From the NCBI RefSeq assembly GCF_008001235.1, contig NZ_CP040751.1, positions 2,029,001 through 2,093,000 of the forward strand: a DNA stretch of 64,000 bases. The letters are read 5' to 3'. The translations under genes and the position numbers were made by a program. How positions within the stretch are numbered: position 1 is the stretch's first letter; each line of letters opens with the position of its first letter. The stretch is from Salidesulfovibrio onnuriiensis (lineage in GTDB: Bacteria > Desulfobacterota > Desulfovibrionia > Desulfovibrionales > Desulfovibrionaceae). The notes under the pieces are model-generated. The model saw nothing but the letters and a program-made list of their open reading frames with translations. It was not told where the DNA came from and ran no database searches. This document shows positions 44,690 to 52,511 of the stretch, in pieces.

Positions 44690-46837
44690 ATGCAGACAGC
44701 AAAAGATCTCAAGCAATACCGTGAAGAGCTGCACGAGTCCCTGGACAACGAATTCCTGCGGACCATTCTGGACAATTTCGCCGTGGCCTACCGGGCCGGG
44801 CGCGCCAACGCCTTCAAGGGCATGGACGTCAAGGGTCTCATCAGCGAAGTGGCCGCCTGCAAGGACGAGGCGACGCTGCATCATGCGGAACTCTACGCCC
44901 AGTTCAAGGAAAACGCGGAAAAGGCCGGTGTGAAGGTTCACTGGGCCAAGGACGCCGAAGAGGCCAACCGCATCATCTGCGACATCGCCCGCGCCAACGA
45001 CTGCAAGAGCGTGGTCAAGTCCAAGTCCATGACAGCCGAGGAAACGCTCCTCAACCACGCCCTGGAGGACGAAAACTTCGAGGTGATCGAAACCGACCTG
45101 GGCGAATGGATCATCCAGCTCCGGCATGAAGGCCCCAGCCACATGGTTATGCCCGCCATCCACCTTTCCCGCTTCCAGGTCAAGGATCTGTTCTCCGAAG
45201 TTACCGGCAAGGAACAGGAAACCGACATCGACAAGCTGGTCAAGGTGGCCCGCCGCGAACTGCGTCAGAAGTACGTGAACGCGGACATGGGCATCTCCGG
45301 CGCCAACTTCGCCGTGGCCGAGACCGGCGGCATCGGACTGGTGACCAACGAGGGCAACGCCCGTCTGGTCACGACCCTGCCCAAGGTGCACGTGGCCCTC
45401 ATGGGTATCGACAAGCTGGTTCCCAAGCTGCACGACGCGCTGCGCATCCTCAAGGTGCTGCCGCGCAACGCCACGGGCCAGGCCATCACCTCCTACGTGA
45501 CCTGGATCACCGGCTCCAATGAATGTGCCGTGGGCCCGGACGGCAAGAAGGAAATCCATTTCGTGCTGCTGGACAACGGCCGCAGCGAACTTTTCAAGGA
45601 TCCGCTGTTCTCCCAGGTCAACCGTTGCGTGCGCTGCGGCGCCTGCGCCAACGTCTGCCCGGTCTACCGCCTGGTGGGCGGCCACAAGATGGGCCACATC
45701 TACATCGGCGCCATCGGCCTGATCCTGACCTACTTCTTCCACGGCAAGGACAAGGCCAAGAACCTGGTGCAGAACTGCATCAACTGCGAGGCCTGCAAGG
45801 ACATCTGCGCCGGCGGCATCGACCTGCCCAGGCTCATCAAGGAGATTCACTCCCGCATTCAGGACGAGGAGGGCCATCCCCTGCCGAGCCTGCTGCTGGG
45901 CAAGGTGCTCAAGAACCGCAAGCTGTTCCACACGCTGCTGCGCACCGCCAAGTGGGCCCAGAAGCCCATGAAGGAGAGCGACCAGTTCATCCGCCATCTG
46001 CCCATGATGTTCAGCCAGCACGACTTCAAGGCCCTGCCCACCATCGCCGATACTCCGTTCCGCGACATGTGGAAGGACATCAAGCCCGAGGTCAAGGCTC
46101 CCAAGCACCGGGTGGCCCTGTTCTCCGGTTGTGTGCAGGACTTCGTGTATCCCGAGCAGATGAAGGCCTGTGTCCAGCTTCTGGGCGACGCCCAGGTGGA
46201 CATGGACTTCCCCATGGATCAGTCCTGCTGCGGCCTGCCCGTGCAGATGATGGGCGAGATGAAGGCCGCACGCGACGTGGCCGAGCAGAACCTGCGCGCC
46301 TTCCAGCACGGCAATTACGATTACATCATCACCTTGTGCGCCTCCTGCGCCTCGCACCTGAAGCACAACTATCCCAAGCTGGTGAAGGGCAACCCTCGTC
46401 TGGAATCCCTGGCCATGGAGTTCAGCAACAAGGTCATCGACTTCAGCTCCTTTGCCAACGACGTGCTGGGCCTGGATGCGGAAGGTTTCCGCAAGACCGG
46501 CGAAAAGGCCACCTATCACGCTCCGTGCCACCTTTGCCGAGGTCTGGACGTGCATGAGGCCCCGCACAAGCTCATCGAGGCGGCAGGTCTGGAATACGTG
46601 GAATGCGATGAGGAAGAGGTCTGCTGCGGATTCGGCGGCACCTTCTCCATGAAGTTCCCGGAACTCTCCAGCGAGCTGCTGAACAAGAAACTCAACAATG
46701 TGGAAGCCACCGGAGCCAAGACCCTGCTCACGGACTGCCCGGGCTGCATCATGCAGCTGCGCGGCGGCCTGAAGCGTCGGGGATCGGATATCCAGGTGAA
46801 GCACATTGCCGAGGCTCTGGCTGCAAACAAGAAATAG
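44690..46837 (+). CDS. lldEF: Fused LutB-LutA (LldF-LldE) Fe-S L-lactate dehydrogenase subunit
   Basis: A 715-residue protein that joins two proteins separate in Bacillus and E. coli-type systems. The N-terminal half is LutB/LldF: a LUD domain (about 60-290) and 4Fe-4S motifs CVRCGACANVCP (about 307-318) and CINCEACKDIC (about 363-373). The C-terminal part is LutA/LldE with two CCG domains, CCGLPVQMMGE (near 514) and CCGFGGTFSMKFPE (near 645). Both halves keep their Cys ligands. With LldG it should oxidise L-lactate to pyruvate. This fused form is typical of Desulfovibrio lactate operons. It is the last gene of the block. Confidence 0.9.
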   Translation: MQTAKDLKQYREELHESLDNEFLRTILDNFAVAYRAGRANAFKGMDVKGLISEVAACKDEATLHHAELYAQFKENAEKAGVKVHWAKDAEEANRIICDIARANDCKSVVKSKSMTAEETLLNHALEDENFEVIETDLGEWIIQLRHEGPSHMVMPAIHLSRFQVKDLFSEVTGKEQETDIDKLVKVARRELRQKYVNADMGISGANFAVAETGGIGLVTNEGNARLVTTLPKVHVALMGIDKLVPKLHDALRILKVLPRNATGQAITSYVTWITGSNECAVGPDGKKEIHFVLLDNGRSELFKDPLFSQVNRCVRCGACANVCPVYRLVGGHKMGHIYIGAIGLILTYFFHGKDKAKNLVQNCINCEACKDICAGGIDLPRLIKEIHSRIQDEEGHPLPSLLLGKVLKNRKLFHTLLRTAKWAQKPMKESDQFIRHLPMMFSQHDFKALPTIADTPFRDMWKDIKPEVKAPKHRVALFSGCVQDFVYPEQMKACVQLLGDAQVDMDFPMDQSCCGLPVQMMGEMKAARDVAEQNLRAFQHGNYDYIITLCASCASHLKHNYPKLVKGNPRLESLAMEFSNKVIDFSSFANDVLGLDAEGFRKTGEKATYHAPCHLCRGLDVHEAPHKLIEAAGLEYVECDEEEVCCGFGGTFSMKFPELSSELLNKKLNNVEATGAKTLLTDCPGCIMQLRGGLKRRGSDIQVKHIAEALAANKK

Positions 46838-46929
46838 AGCCCGTCGACAATAGCGCATGGGGCCCGGCCGGTTGGACCGCAATCCCTCGAAGCAACGCCA
46901 CGCTTCCTCCGTTTCCGGACCCTTGTGAA

Positions 46930-46954
46930 GACCCCCCGCCCTCGGGCGGGGGTC
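46930..46954 (+). terminator. GC-rich hairpin at the end of the lactate block
   Basis: GACCCCCCGCCC (46930-46941) pairs with GGGCGGGGGTC (46944-46954) with one bulged base and a two-base apparent loop. GTAAAAAAG follows, so there is no T-run. It may still end or protect the transcript. Confidence 0.55.
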
Positions 46955-47067
46955 GTAAAAAAGCGCTTTCCCCGGGAAGGGACGGGGGGGCAAAATAGAA
47001 GAATTTCATTTGCCGGAAGGGGAGCCCGGCAGGGGGAACGGTTCTTTGAAAACCATGGGGGGATTCC

Positions 47068-48690
47068 GTGAAGGATTGTGAAAAAAATGTCGGACGGACC
47101 ACGGCCGTGAAAATGGCCGTCGTCTATTTCGGCATAATCATACTTTTTTCAATTTTTTTGGGGGGCAACCTTGCCCTTAAGGGGATGGATCCGTGGACGC
47201 TCTTTGTAAGTCTGCATGTGGGTTCGCTTTTCGCCGGCGGCGTCATGTTTTTCATGGCCCGGAAAGGGGTGGAAGGTCCCGCGAAACGGCTCAATGAGTA
47301 TGTTGACAAGATCGCATCCGGCGATTACAGCGCCCTGCTTGAGCAAAATTTCACATGCGAATTCAAGGCCCTGAACGAGTCCATCCAGGGCATGGTCGGG
47401 CAGCTCAAGGAGAAGCTCGGATTTTCGCAGGGGATTCTGGAAGGCCTGCCCATCGCCATGTGCGTCGTGGACCCGAACCAGCGCATCACGTTCCTGAACC
47501 AGGAATGCATGGACATGATGGAATCCTCGGTCCGGCCCGAGGAATACTACGGAAGGAATCTGTCGCAGATCTTTTACAAGGACGACAGGGACGCGCTTAT
47601 CCTGCACTGCATGCGGGAGAATGAGAAGATCCACAACCGTGAGGCGGTCTTTACCACGGACAGGGGGCGGGACATCAATGTGCTGGCCAACCTGTCCCCG
47701 CTGCACGACCTGGACGGCAGGCTCATCGGCGGGTTCTGCATGTATCTGGACATGACCGAGCTCAAGGAGCGCGAGGCCCAGATCGTGGAGCAGAACAATT
47801 GCATTTCCGCTGCCGCGGACGAAGCCTCCGGCATTTCGGACAGCCTTGCCGCCGCGGCCGAACAGCTCAGCCGGTCGGTGTTGGCCGCCCGGGACGGGGC
47901 CGCGACCCAGCGCGACAGGACCACCGAGACCGCCACGGCCATGGAAGAGATGAACGCCACGGTCTACGAGGTTGCGCAGCATGCCGTTTCCGCGGCGGAA
48001 ACGGCCGAGCAGACCAAGGAGGAGGCCCAGGAAGGCTCCCGGGTTGTTTCCGAGGTCATCGAGGCCATTACCGAGGTGGAGGCCGATGCCGAAACCCTGA
48101 AGCGTTCCATGGAACAGCTCGGCATCCAGGCCGAGGAAATAGGCAAGGTCCTCACGGTTATCGAGGATATTGCCGACCAGACGAATCTTTTGGCCCTGAA
48201 CGCAGCCATTGAGGCAGCCAGGGCGGGCGAAGCCGGACGCGGCTTTGCCGTGGTCGCCGACGAGGTGCGCAAGCTGGCCGAAAAGACCATGCAGGCCACC
48301 TCGGAAGTCGGGGCCGCTATCGCGAGCATACAGGCTGGCGCGACACAAAATGTTCGCGCCACGGAAAACGCCGTCCAGTCCGTCGAGAGGAGTACCGGAC
48401 TGGCCCGCCGTTCCGGAGAGGCGCTGGAGCGGATCGTTTCCGAAGCCGATGCCACCGCGGACCGCGTGCGCAGCATTGCCGCCGCCGCGGAACAGCAGTC
48501 GGCCGCCAGCGAGCAGATCAATCAGGCGACGCTGGAAGTGAGCCGCATATCCCAGGAAACGGACGAGGAGATGCACAGCGCCTCGTCCGCAGTCGAAGAG
48601 CTTGCCAATCTGGCGGAAAGCCTGGTGAAGCTCATCGGCGGCATGAAGGAACAGGCCTCGGAAAACGAGGACCAAGGAGAAACAAAATGA
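47068..48690 (+). CDS. Methyl-accepting chemotaxis protein with PAS domain
   Basis: A 540-residue receptor. Two membrane helices (about 14-35 and 45-64) are separated by only a short loop, so there is almost no periplasmic sensor. A HAMP region (about 65-118), a PAS domain (about 120-240; [21 protein letters not shown]) and the MCP signalling domain follow, with the hairpin tip [25 protein letters not shown] (near 370-395). It should sense a cytoplasmic signal such as redox or an internal ligand through PAS. GTG 47068 lies behind GGGGGGATTCC. Its stop overlaps the ATG of a small Cys-rich protein gene. Confidence 0.92.
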   Translation: MKDCEKNVGRTTAVKMAVVYFGIIILFSIFLGGNLALKGMDPWTLFVSLHVGSLFAGGVMFFMARKGVEGPAKRLNEYVDKIASGDYSALLEQNFTCEFKALNESIQGMVGQLKEKLGFSQGILEGLPIAMCVVDPNQRITFLNQECMDMMESSVRPEEYYGRNLSQIFYKDDRDALILHCMRENEKIHNREAVFTTDRGRDINVLANLSPLHDLDGRLIGGFCMYLDMTELKEREAQIVEQNNCISAAADEASGISDSLAAAAEQLSRSVLAARDGAATQRDRTTETATAMEEMNATVYEVAQHAVSAAETAEQTKEEAQEGSRVVSEVIEAITEVEADAETLKRSMEQLGIQAEEIGKVLTVIEDIADQTNLLALNAAIEAARAGEAGRGFAVVADEVRKLAEKTMQATSEVGAAIASIQAGATQNVRATENAVQSVERSTGLARRSGEALERIVSEADATADRVRSIAAAAEQQSAASEQINQATLEVSRISQETDEEMHSASSAVEELANLAESLVKLIGGMKEQASENEDQGETK

Positions 48691-48884
48691 CCAAGAAGCA
48701 TATTCGGCCCTGTCCCCTGATGAACGGGGATCCCTGCTGCCTGAACGTGGAGCAGGTGGACGGCATCGAGGTGGGCGGCTCTTGCGGCGCCTGCGGCAAC
48801 CCCATCAATGTGGAATACAGCAAGGGCGGCCACGTGCGCAGCCGCGCCAAGGCCAAGGCCCGCTGTCCGCTGCTTCCGAGCTAG
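48687..48884 (+). CDS. Small Cys-rich hypothetical protein coupled to an MCP
   Basis: A 65-residue protein with six cysteines: Cys9, CC at 17-18, CGAC at 33-36, and Cys60. These could bind zinc or an Fe-S centre; the [14 protein letters not shown] part resembles a zinc knuckle. The ATG overlaps the TGA of the chemotaxis receptor (ATGA), with AAGGAGAAACAAA as ribosome-binding site inside the receptor gene, so translation is coupled. I do not recognise the family. A strong terminator follows. A role beside the receptor is inferred from coupling only. Confidence 0.75.
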   Translation: MTKKHIRPCPLMNGDPCCLNVEQVDGIEVGGSCGACGNPINVEYSKGGHVRSRAKAKARCPLLPS

Positions 48885-48918
48885 GTTGCACCGGATGGCC
48901 CTGTCTACGGATAAAATC

Positions 48919-48992
48919 GGTGAGGCCCGCGCCCTCCCTTGTGCTTGCAGAGCGATGGACATGGTGTCCATTCGGCGGGCCTCGCCGTTTTT
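48919..48992 (+). terminator. Composite Rho-independent terminator
   Basis: GGTGAGGCCCGC (48919-48930) pairs with GCGGGCCTCGCC (48975-48986), followed by GTTTTT. The 44-base loop contains a second hairpin, ATGGAC (48955-48960) / GTCCAT (48966-48971). It ends the receptor and Cys-rich protein operon. Confidence 0.85.
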
Positions 48993-49159
48993 CGAATCGG
49001 TTTTGTTGTTAGGTCGGTTTTAGAGCGTTTATTTTTTGTTTCGAAAGGGTGACGAACCCTTTTTGAAGCATTATGGTAATAATGGGAGGCAAAGTGTCGG
49101 TCGTGGACCGGATTTTGCTTGGAACCCCAAGCCTGGGAACGGGAAAGGCAAGGTACACC

Positions 49160-49462
49160 ATGGTCAAGCATATCGTAATGTGGAAACTGAAGGAAACTGC
49201 CGAGGGTTCAGACGCGGCCGCCAACGCCGCGAAAATGAAAACCATGCTCGAGGCTCTCAATGGGCGAATTGAGGGTCTTGAGCATCTGGAAGTGAGCGCA
49301 CGCATTGTGGAAAGCGAACCCGAGTGTCACGTGGTTCTCTATTCCGAGCTTGCAAGCGAAGAGGCGCTCAGTGGATATCAGGTGCACCCGGAGCACCAGG
49401 CTTGCGTGGCCTTCATCAAGAAGGTCGTCAGCGAGCGCCGGGTCCTTGATTACACTATTTAG
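49160..49462 (+). CDS. Dabb-family (stress-responsive A/B barrel) protein
   Basis: A 100-residue protein with the dimeric alpha/beta barrel pattern MVKHIVMWKLKE at the N-terminus and YQVHPEHQACVAFIKKVV near 73-90. The Dabb family includes plant stress proteins and olivetolic acid cyclase; bacterial members are mostly uncharacterised. ATG 49160 lies after GGCAAGGTACACC, a modest site, and gives the usual family N-terminus; the frame opens earlier at 49073. It stands alone and no partner genes suggest a substrate. Confidence 0.85.
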   Translation: MVKHIVMWKLKETAEGSDAAANAAKMKTMLEALNGRIEGLEHLEVSARIVESEPECHVVLYSELASEEALSGYQVHPEHQACVAFIKKVVSERRVLDYTI

Positions 49463-49552
49463 TCTGAGGAAGACTCGAGGAGCACGTCGGGTGGGGTCGG
49501 CCCACCAAGCCCTTATCCATGCCGGGAAGGCATCATTGTTGGAGGACTTATT

Positions 49553-49924
49553 ATGACCGTGCGTTTTGATCAGAACAGGCGTCGTTTCATCTGCCGCTGG
49601 CAGGAACCGACCCAAGTGGTCATCGACAAGAAGACCGGGACCATCAACCGGTCGCGCGTGATCAGCATCAAGGTGAGTGAAACGGGTAAATTGAACAAGC
49701 GGGACTGCAATCGCCATGAAGGCCATCCCATGTACCCGCACATCGACCGTTTCAACAGGAAACTCAACCAGATGAACTACTTCCCGCTCAAGCAGGAAGG
49801 TCACAAGTGCTGCTGCTGCGGAACCAGCGAAAGCGTGAGCCCGCACTACGACATCGGCACCAAGACCATCATGTGGTTGTGCACCGAGCACCAGTTCGGG
49901 TGCCCCACCGCTGATTGCAATTAG
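49553..49924 (+). CDS. Hypothetical basic Cys-rich protein
   Basis: A 123-residue protein. The N-terminal half is basic (RFDQNRRRFICRW), and the C-terminal half has a CCCC cluster in HKCCCCGTSESVSPHYD (near 83-99) plus Cys110, Cys117 and Cys122, all consistent with a zinc-binding module. ATG 49553 follows GGAGGACTTATT, a strong site. I do not recognise a family. It lies 90 bases after the Dabb gene and has its own terminator. Composition matches the surrounding genes. Its function is unknown. Confidence 0.7.
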   Translation: MTVRFDQNRRRFICRWQEPTQVVIDKKTGTINRSRVISIKVSETGKLNKRDCNRHEGHPMYPHIDRFNRKLNQMNYFPLKQEGHKCCCCGTSESVSPHYDIGTKTIMWLCTEHQFGCPTADCN

Positions 49925-49944
49925 AACTGACGGTTCAGCAAAAG

Positions 49945-49981
49945 AATAAGGCCCTATCGAAATTATCGGTAGGGCCTTATT
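49945..49981. terminator. Bidirectional terminator
   Basis: AATAAGGCCCTA (49945-49956) pairs perfectly with TAGGGCCTTATT (49970-49981), with further weak pairing inside. Both strands then read short T-rich sequence (TTCCTTT; TTATTCTTTT). It ends the Cys-rich gene and could end the small minus-strand frame that stops at 49985. Confidence 0.85.
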
Positions 49982-49984
49982 CCT

Positions 49985-50194
49985 TTAGGAGGAGTTTGAC
50001 GGTTGAAGGGCTTTGTTTTCATTGAATATAGCAAGCAGGGTGCCAGACATGGTTTTCTTGGTTATGTTTCCAAAAATAAATGTGTAACCACTGAATTGTG
50101 TTAGGAAAAAATCTGGATCGCCATAAATATCATAGGCGCTCGAAGTTGTTCTGCTATTTTTATTATTATGAGAGTGAAAGTGGGAAATTATCAT
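49985..50194 (-). CDS. Possible small AT-rich protein gene
   Basis: A 69-residue frame beginning MIISHFHSHNNKNS and containing SAYDIYGDPDFFLTQFSGY and a short C-terminal tail. AAGG lies 9 bases before the ATG (AAGGCTTACAAAAATG) and a good terminator stands directly after the stop. The DNA is strikingly AT-rich compared with both flanking genes, as in transferred or orphan genes. The residues are varied, not low-complexity. No family is recognised. It could instead be untranslated leader DNA of the downstream kinase gene. Confidence 0.42.
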   Translation of the reverse strand: MIISHFHSHNNKNSRTTSSAYDIYGDPDFFLTQFSGYTFIFGNITKKTMSGTLLAIFNENKALQPSNSS

Positions 50195-50341
50195 TTTTGT
50201 AAGCCTTGTTTCGCTTTTTGATAAAAATGTCACCGCCGCATGATTTGTTTTTAGAAATTTGCAGAGGCATGGGACAGAAGCCTTTTTATGCGCTAGGGTA
50301 AGGAAAAGCCTATTGCAAGGAAGGCTTTCCGGGGAGTGCAT

Positions 50342-51550
50342 ATGGTGGAAGAAAGACCGCTGATCGATGAACCGTCCGACGACGACCTGCTCTTTGCGGA
50401 CGAGGAATCTGCCGATCGCGAGGAAACCGGGCTTTCGGCGTGGAAGCTCATGATTGTGGACGACCAGGAGGACGTGCACAACATGACGCGTCTTGTGCTG
50501 GGCGACTTCACCTTCGAGGGGCGCGGTTTGGAATTCCTGAGCGCCTATTCCGGCCGGGAGGCCAAGAAGCTCATTTCCGAGCACCCCGATACCGCCGTGA
50601 TGCTTCTGGACGTGGTCATGGAGGACAACCAGGCCGGTCTGGACGTGGCCAAGTTCATCCGCGCCGAGGCGTGCAACCGCCTGACCCGCATCATCCTGCG
50701 CACGGGCCAGCCCGGGCAGGCCCCGGAACGCAAGGTGGTCACCGAGCTGGACATCAACGACTACAAGCAGAAGACCGAGCTGACGGCACAGAAGCTGTTC
50801 ACGGCCGTGACCACTGCCATCCGTTCCTTCCGCGACCTCCTGCTTATTGAGGAAGGGCGCAAGAGCATGCACCTGCTTGCACTCTCGGTTGCGCATCAGG
50901 TGCGCAACCGCACCGTGGCCATTGCCGGGTTCGCCAACCTGCTGCTGAAGAAGACCCAGGAAAACGGTTCCATCAAGGAGTACATCCGGACCATTCTGGA
51001 CGAATCAGAGCGCTTGGAGGATATGGTCGGCGCGGTCAATTCCTATGCGGCCATCCGCGAACCCCAGTTGACAACGGTGGAACTGGCCGAAGCCGTGGAC
51101 CAGGCCTGCGACCGGGCCGATGTCCATGCCCAGCTTCTGGGCAAGAAGGTGTCCTGGGCAAGGAATCTGAACCAGCAGAATGTGGATGCCGATCCGGAAT
51201 TACTGAGTCGCCTGCTGGACGCCCTGCTGAACAATGCCGTGGATTTCACAGACGAGTCGCCGGTGCGGATCTCGGTATCCGTTCGTGGCGGTGAGGAAGG
51301 CTGCCGGGTGGCCGTGGAGGATCACGGCATCGGCATCTCGGAAACCGATCTGCCGCACATCTTTGATCCCTTCTTCTCCCAGAAGCCCCATGGAGCGGGC
51401 ATGGGCCTTGCCATTGCCCGCAAGGTGGCCGACGAGCACCAGTGGGACATCGTGGTCAAGAGCAGGGCGGGACACGGTTCCACCTTCGACGTCTTCATTC
51501 CCAACCGGCTGCCGGTCAGGCGGCCCTCCGAAGAACCCCGCATCGATTGA
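50342..51550 (+). CDS. Receiver-histidine kinase (REC-HisKA-HATPase)
   Basis: A 402-residue soluble protein in which the receiver comes first (about 35-165; MIVDDQEDVHN, acceptor Asp in MLLDVVMED). A kinase core follows, with the phospho-acceptor His in LALSVAHQVRNRTVAIAGF (near 187) and a HATPase with EDHGIGISETDLPHIFDPFF (near 325) and GAGMGLAIARKV (near 349). No membrane segment or sensor domain is visible, so it is probably controlled by an upstream kinase through its receiver. ATG 50342 has GGGGAG 5 nt upstream; GTG 50336 is the only nearby alternative. No response regulator gene is adjacent. It is convergent with carbamate kinase. Confidence 0.88.
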   Translation: MVEERPLIDEPSDDDLLFADEESADREETGLSAWKLMIVDDQEDVHNMTRLVLGDFTFEGRGLEFLSAYSGREAKKLISEHPDTAVMLLDVVMEDNQAGLDVAKFIRAEACNRLTRIILRTGQPGQAPERKVVTELDINDYKQKTELTAQKLFTAVTTAIRSFRDLLLIEEGRKSMHLLALSVAHQVRNRTVAIAGFANLLLKKTQENGSIKEYIRTILDESERLEDMVGAVNSYAAIREPQLTTVELAEAVDQACDRADVHAQLLGKKVSWARNLNQQNVDADPELLSRLLDALLNNAVDFTDESPVRISVSVRGGEEGCRVAVEDHGIGISETDLPHIFDPFFSQKPHGAGMGLAIARKVADEHQWDIVVKSRAGHGSTFDVFIPNRLPVRRPSEEPRID

Positions 51551-51574
51551 CGGCGGGAGCGCTGAACACGTTGC

Positions 51575-52510
51575 TCAATCCCTGACGATACGGGTCCCCG
51601 AACGGCCCGCCACGGCTTGGTCGATGGAATCGATGGAGCAGATCACGGCTTCCCTTCCTCCGTTCCCGAGGAATTCCAGACAGGCCTCCACCTTGGGGCC
51701 CATGCTGCCGGGCGGAAAGGCTCCTGTGGCCAGCAGCCGTCGCGCCTCGCTCGCGGTGACGGTGCCCAGGAGATGCTGTTCGGGCGTGCCGTAGTCGAGG
51801 TAGGCACCCTCCACGTCCGTGACGATGCAGAAGATTTCCACGCCGACCTCGCGGGCCAGGCAGGAACTGGCCAGGTCCTTGTCGATGACCGCGTCCACGC
51901 CGCAGAATTTTCTGCCCTGGCGGATGACCGGTATGCCGCCGCCTCCGCAACAGATGACAATGAAATCCTGGTCGATGAGGCGCTTGATCTCCCGCTTCTC
52001 CACAATGGTTATGGGCCGGGGAGAGGCCACCACCCGGCGCGGTCCCTTGGCGGTCTCGCGCACCGGGTAGGGCGCGCTCAAAGCCTGGTCCTCGCGCAGC
52101 ACCGGCCCGATGGGCTTGGTGGGATTCCCGAAGCCGGGGTCATTCGCATCCACCACCACATAGCTGAGCAGGCTGACGAGGGGCTTCTGCTCGGCTCCCT
52201 CCAGCTCCATGAGTTCCGTATCCAGGGAGGATTCGATCATGTAGCCGATCTGCCCCTGGGTCTGTGCCACGAGGATTTCCAGGGGCAGTTTGGCAGTGTT
52301 CTTGGAGCAGCATTCCTGGCGCAAAAGCAGGTCGCCCACCTGCGGCCCGTTGCCGTGGGTGAGGATGATCCGAAAGGTCTGAGACAGACGGGCGACCTGT
52401 TTGAGCGGTGTTTTCAGGTTTTCGAACTGCTGTTCGATGCTTCCTTCCTGGCCCTTGCGGATAAGCGCATTGCCGCCAAGGGCCAGGAGCAGGATCGGGG
52501 CCAGGGCCAT
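51575..52510 (-). CDS. arcC: Carbamate kinase
   Basis: A 311-residue amino acid kinase-fold enzyme that makes ATP from carbamoyl phosphate and ADP, giving carbamate. Signatures are LLALGGNALI at the N-terminus, THGNGPQVG (near 51-59), CCGGGGIPV (near 194-202), VDAVIDKDLASSCLA (near 214-228) and GTVTASEARRLL/FPPGSMGPKVEA (near 258-284). The length is standard. The ATG lies one base after the stop of the upstream GTPase gene, with GGAG inside that gene, so they are coupled. No arginine deiminase or ornithine carbamoyltransferase gene is nearby, so the source of carbamoyl phosphate is unknown. Confidence 0.93.
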   Translation of the reverse strand: MALAPILLLALGGNALIRKGQEGSIEQQFENLKTPLKQVARLSQTFRIILTHGNGPQVGDLLLRQECCSKNTAKLPLEILVAQTQGQIGYMIESSLDTELMELEGAEQKPLVSLLSYVVVDANDPGFGNPTKPIGPVLREDQALSAPYPVRETAKGPRRVVASPRPITIVEKREIKRLIDQDFIVICCGGGGIPVIRQGRKFCGVDAVIDKDLASSCLAREVGVEIFCIVTDVEGAYLDYGTPEQHLLGTVTASEARRLLATGAFPPGSMGPKVEACLEFLGNGGREAVICSIDSIDQAVAGRSGTRIVRD

Positions 52511-52511
52511 A

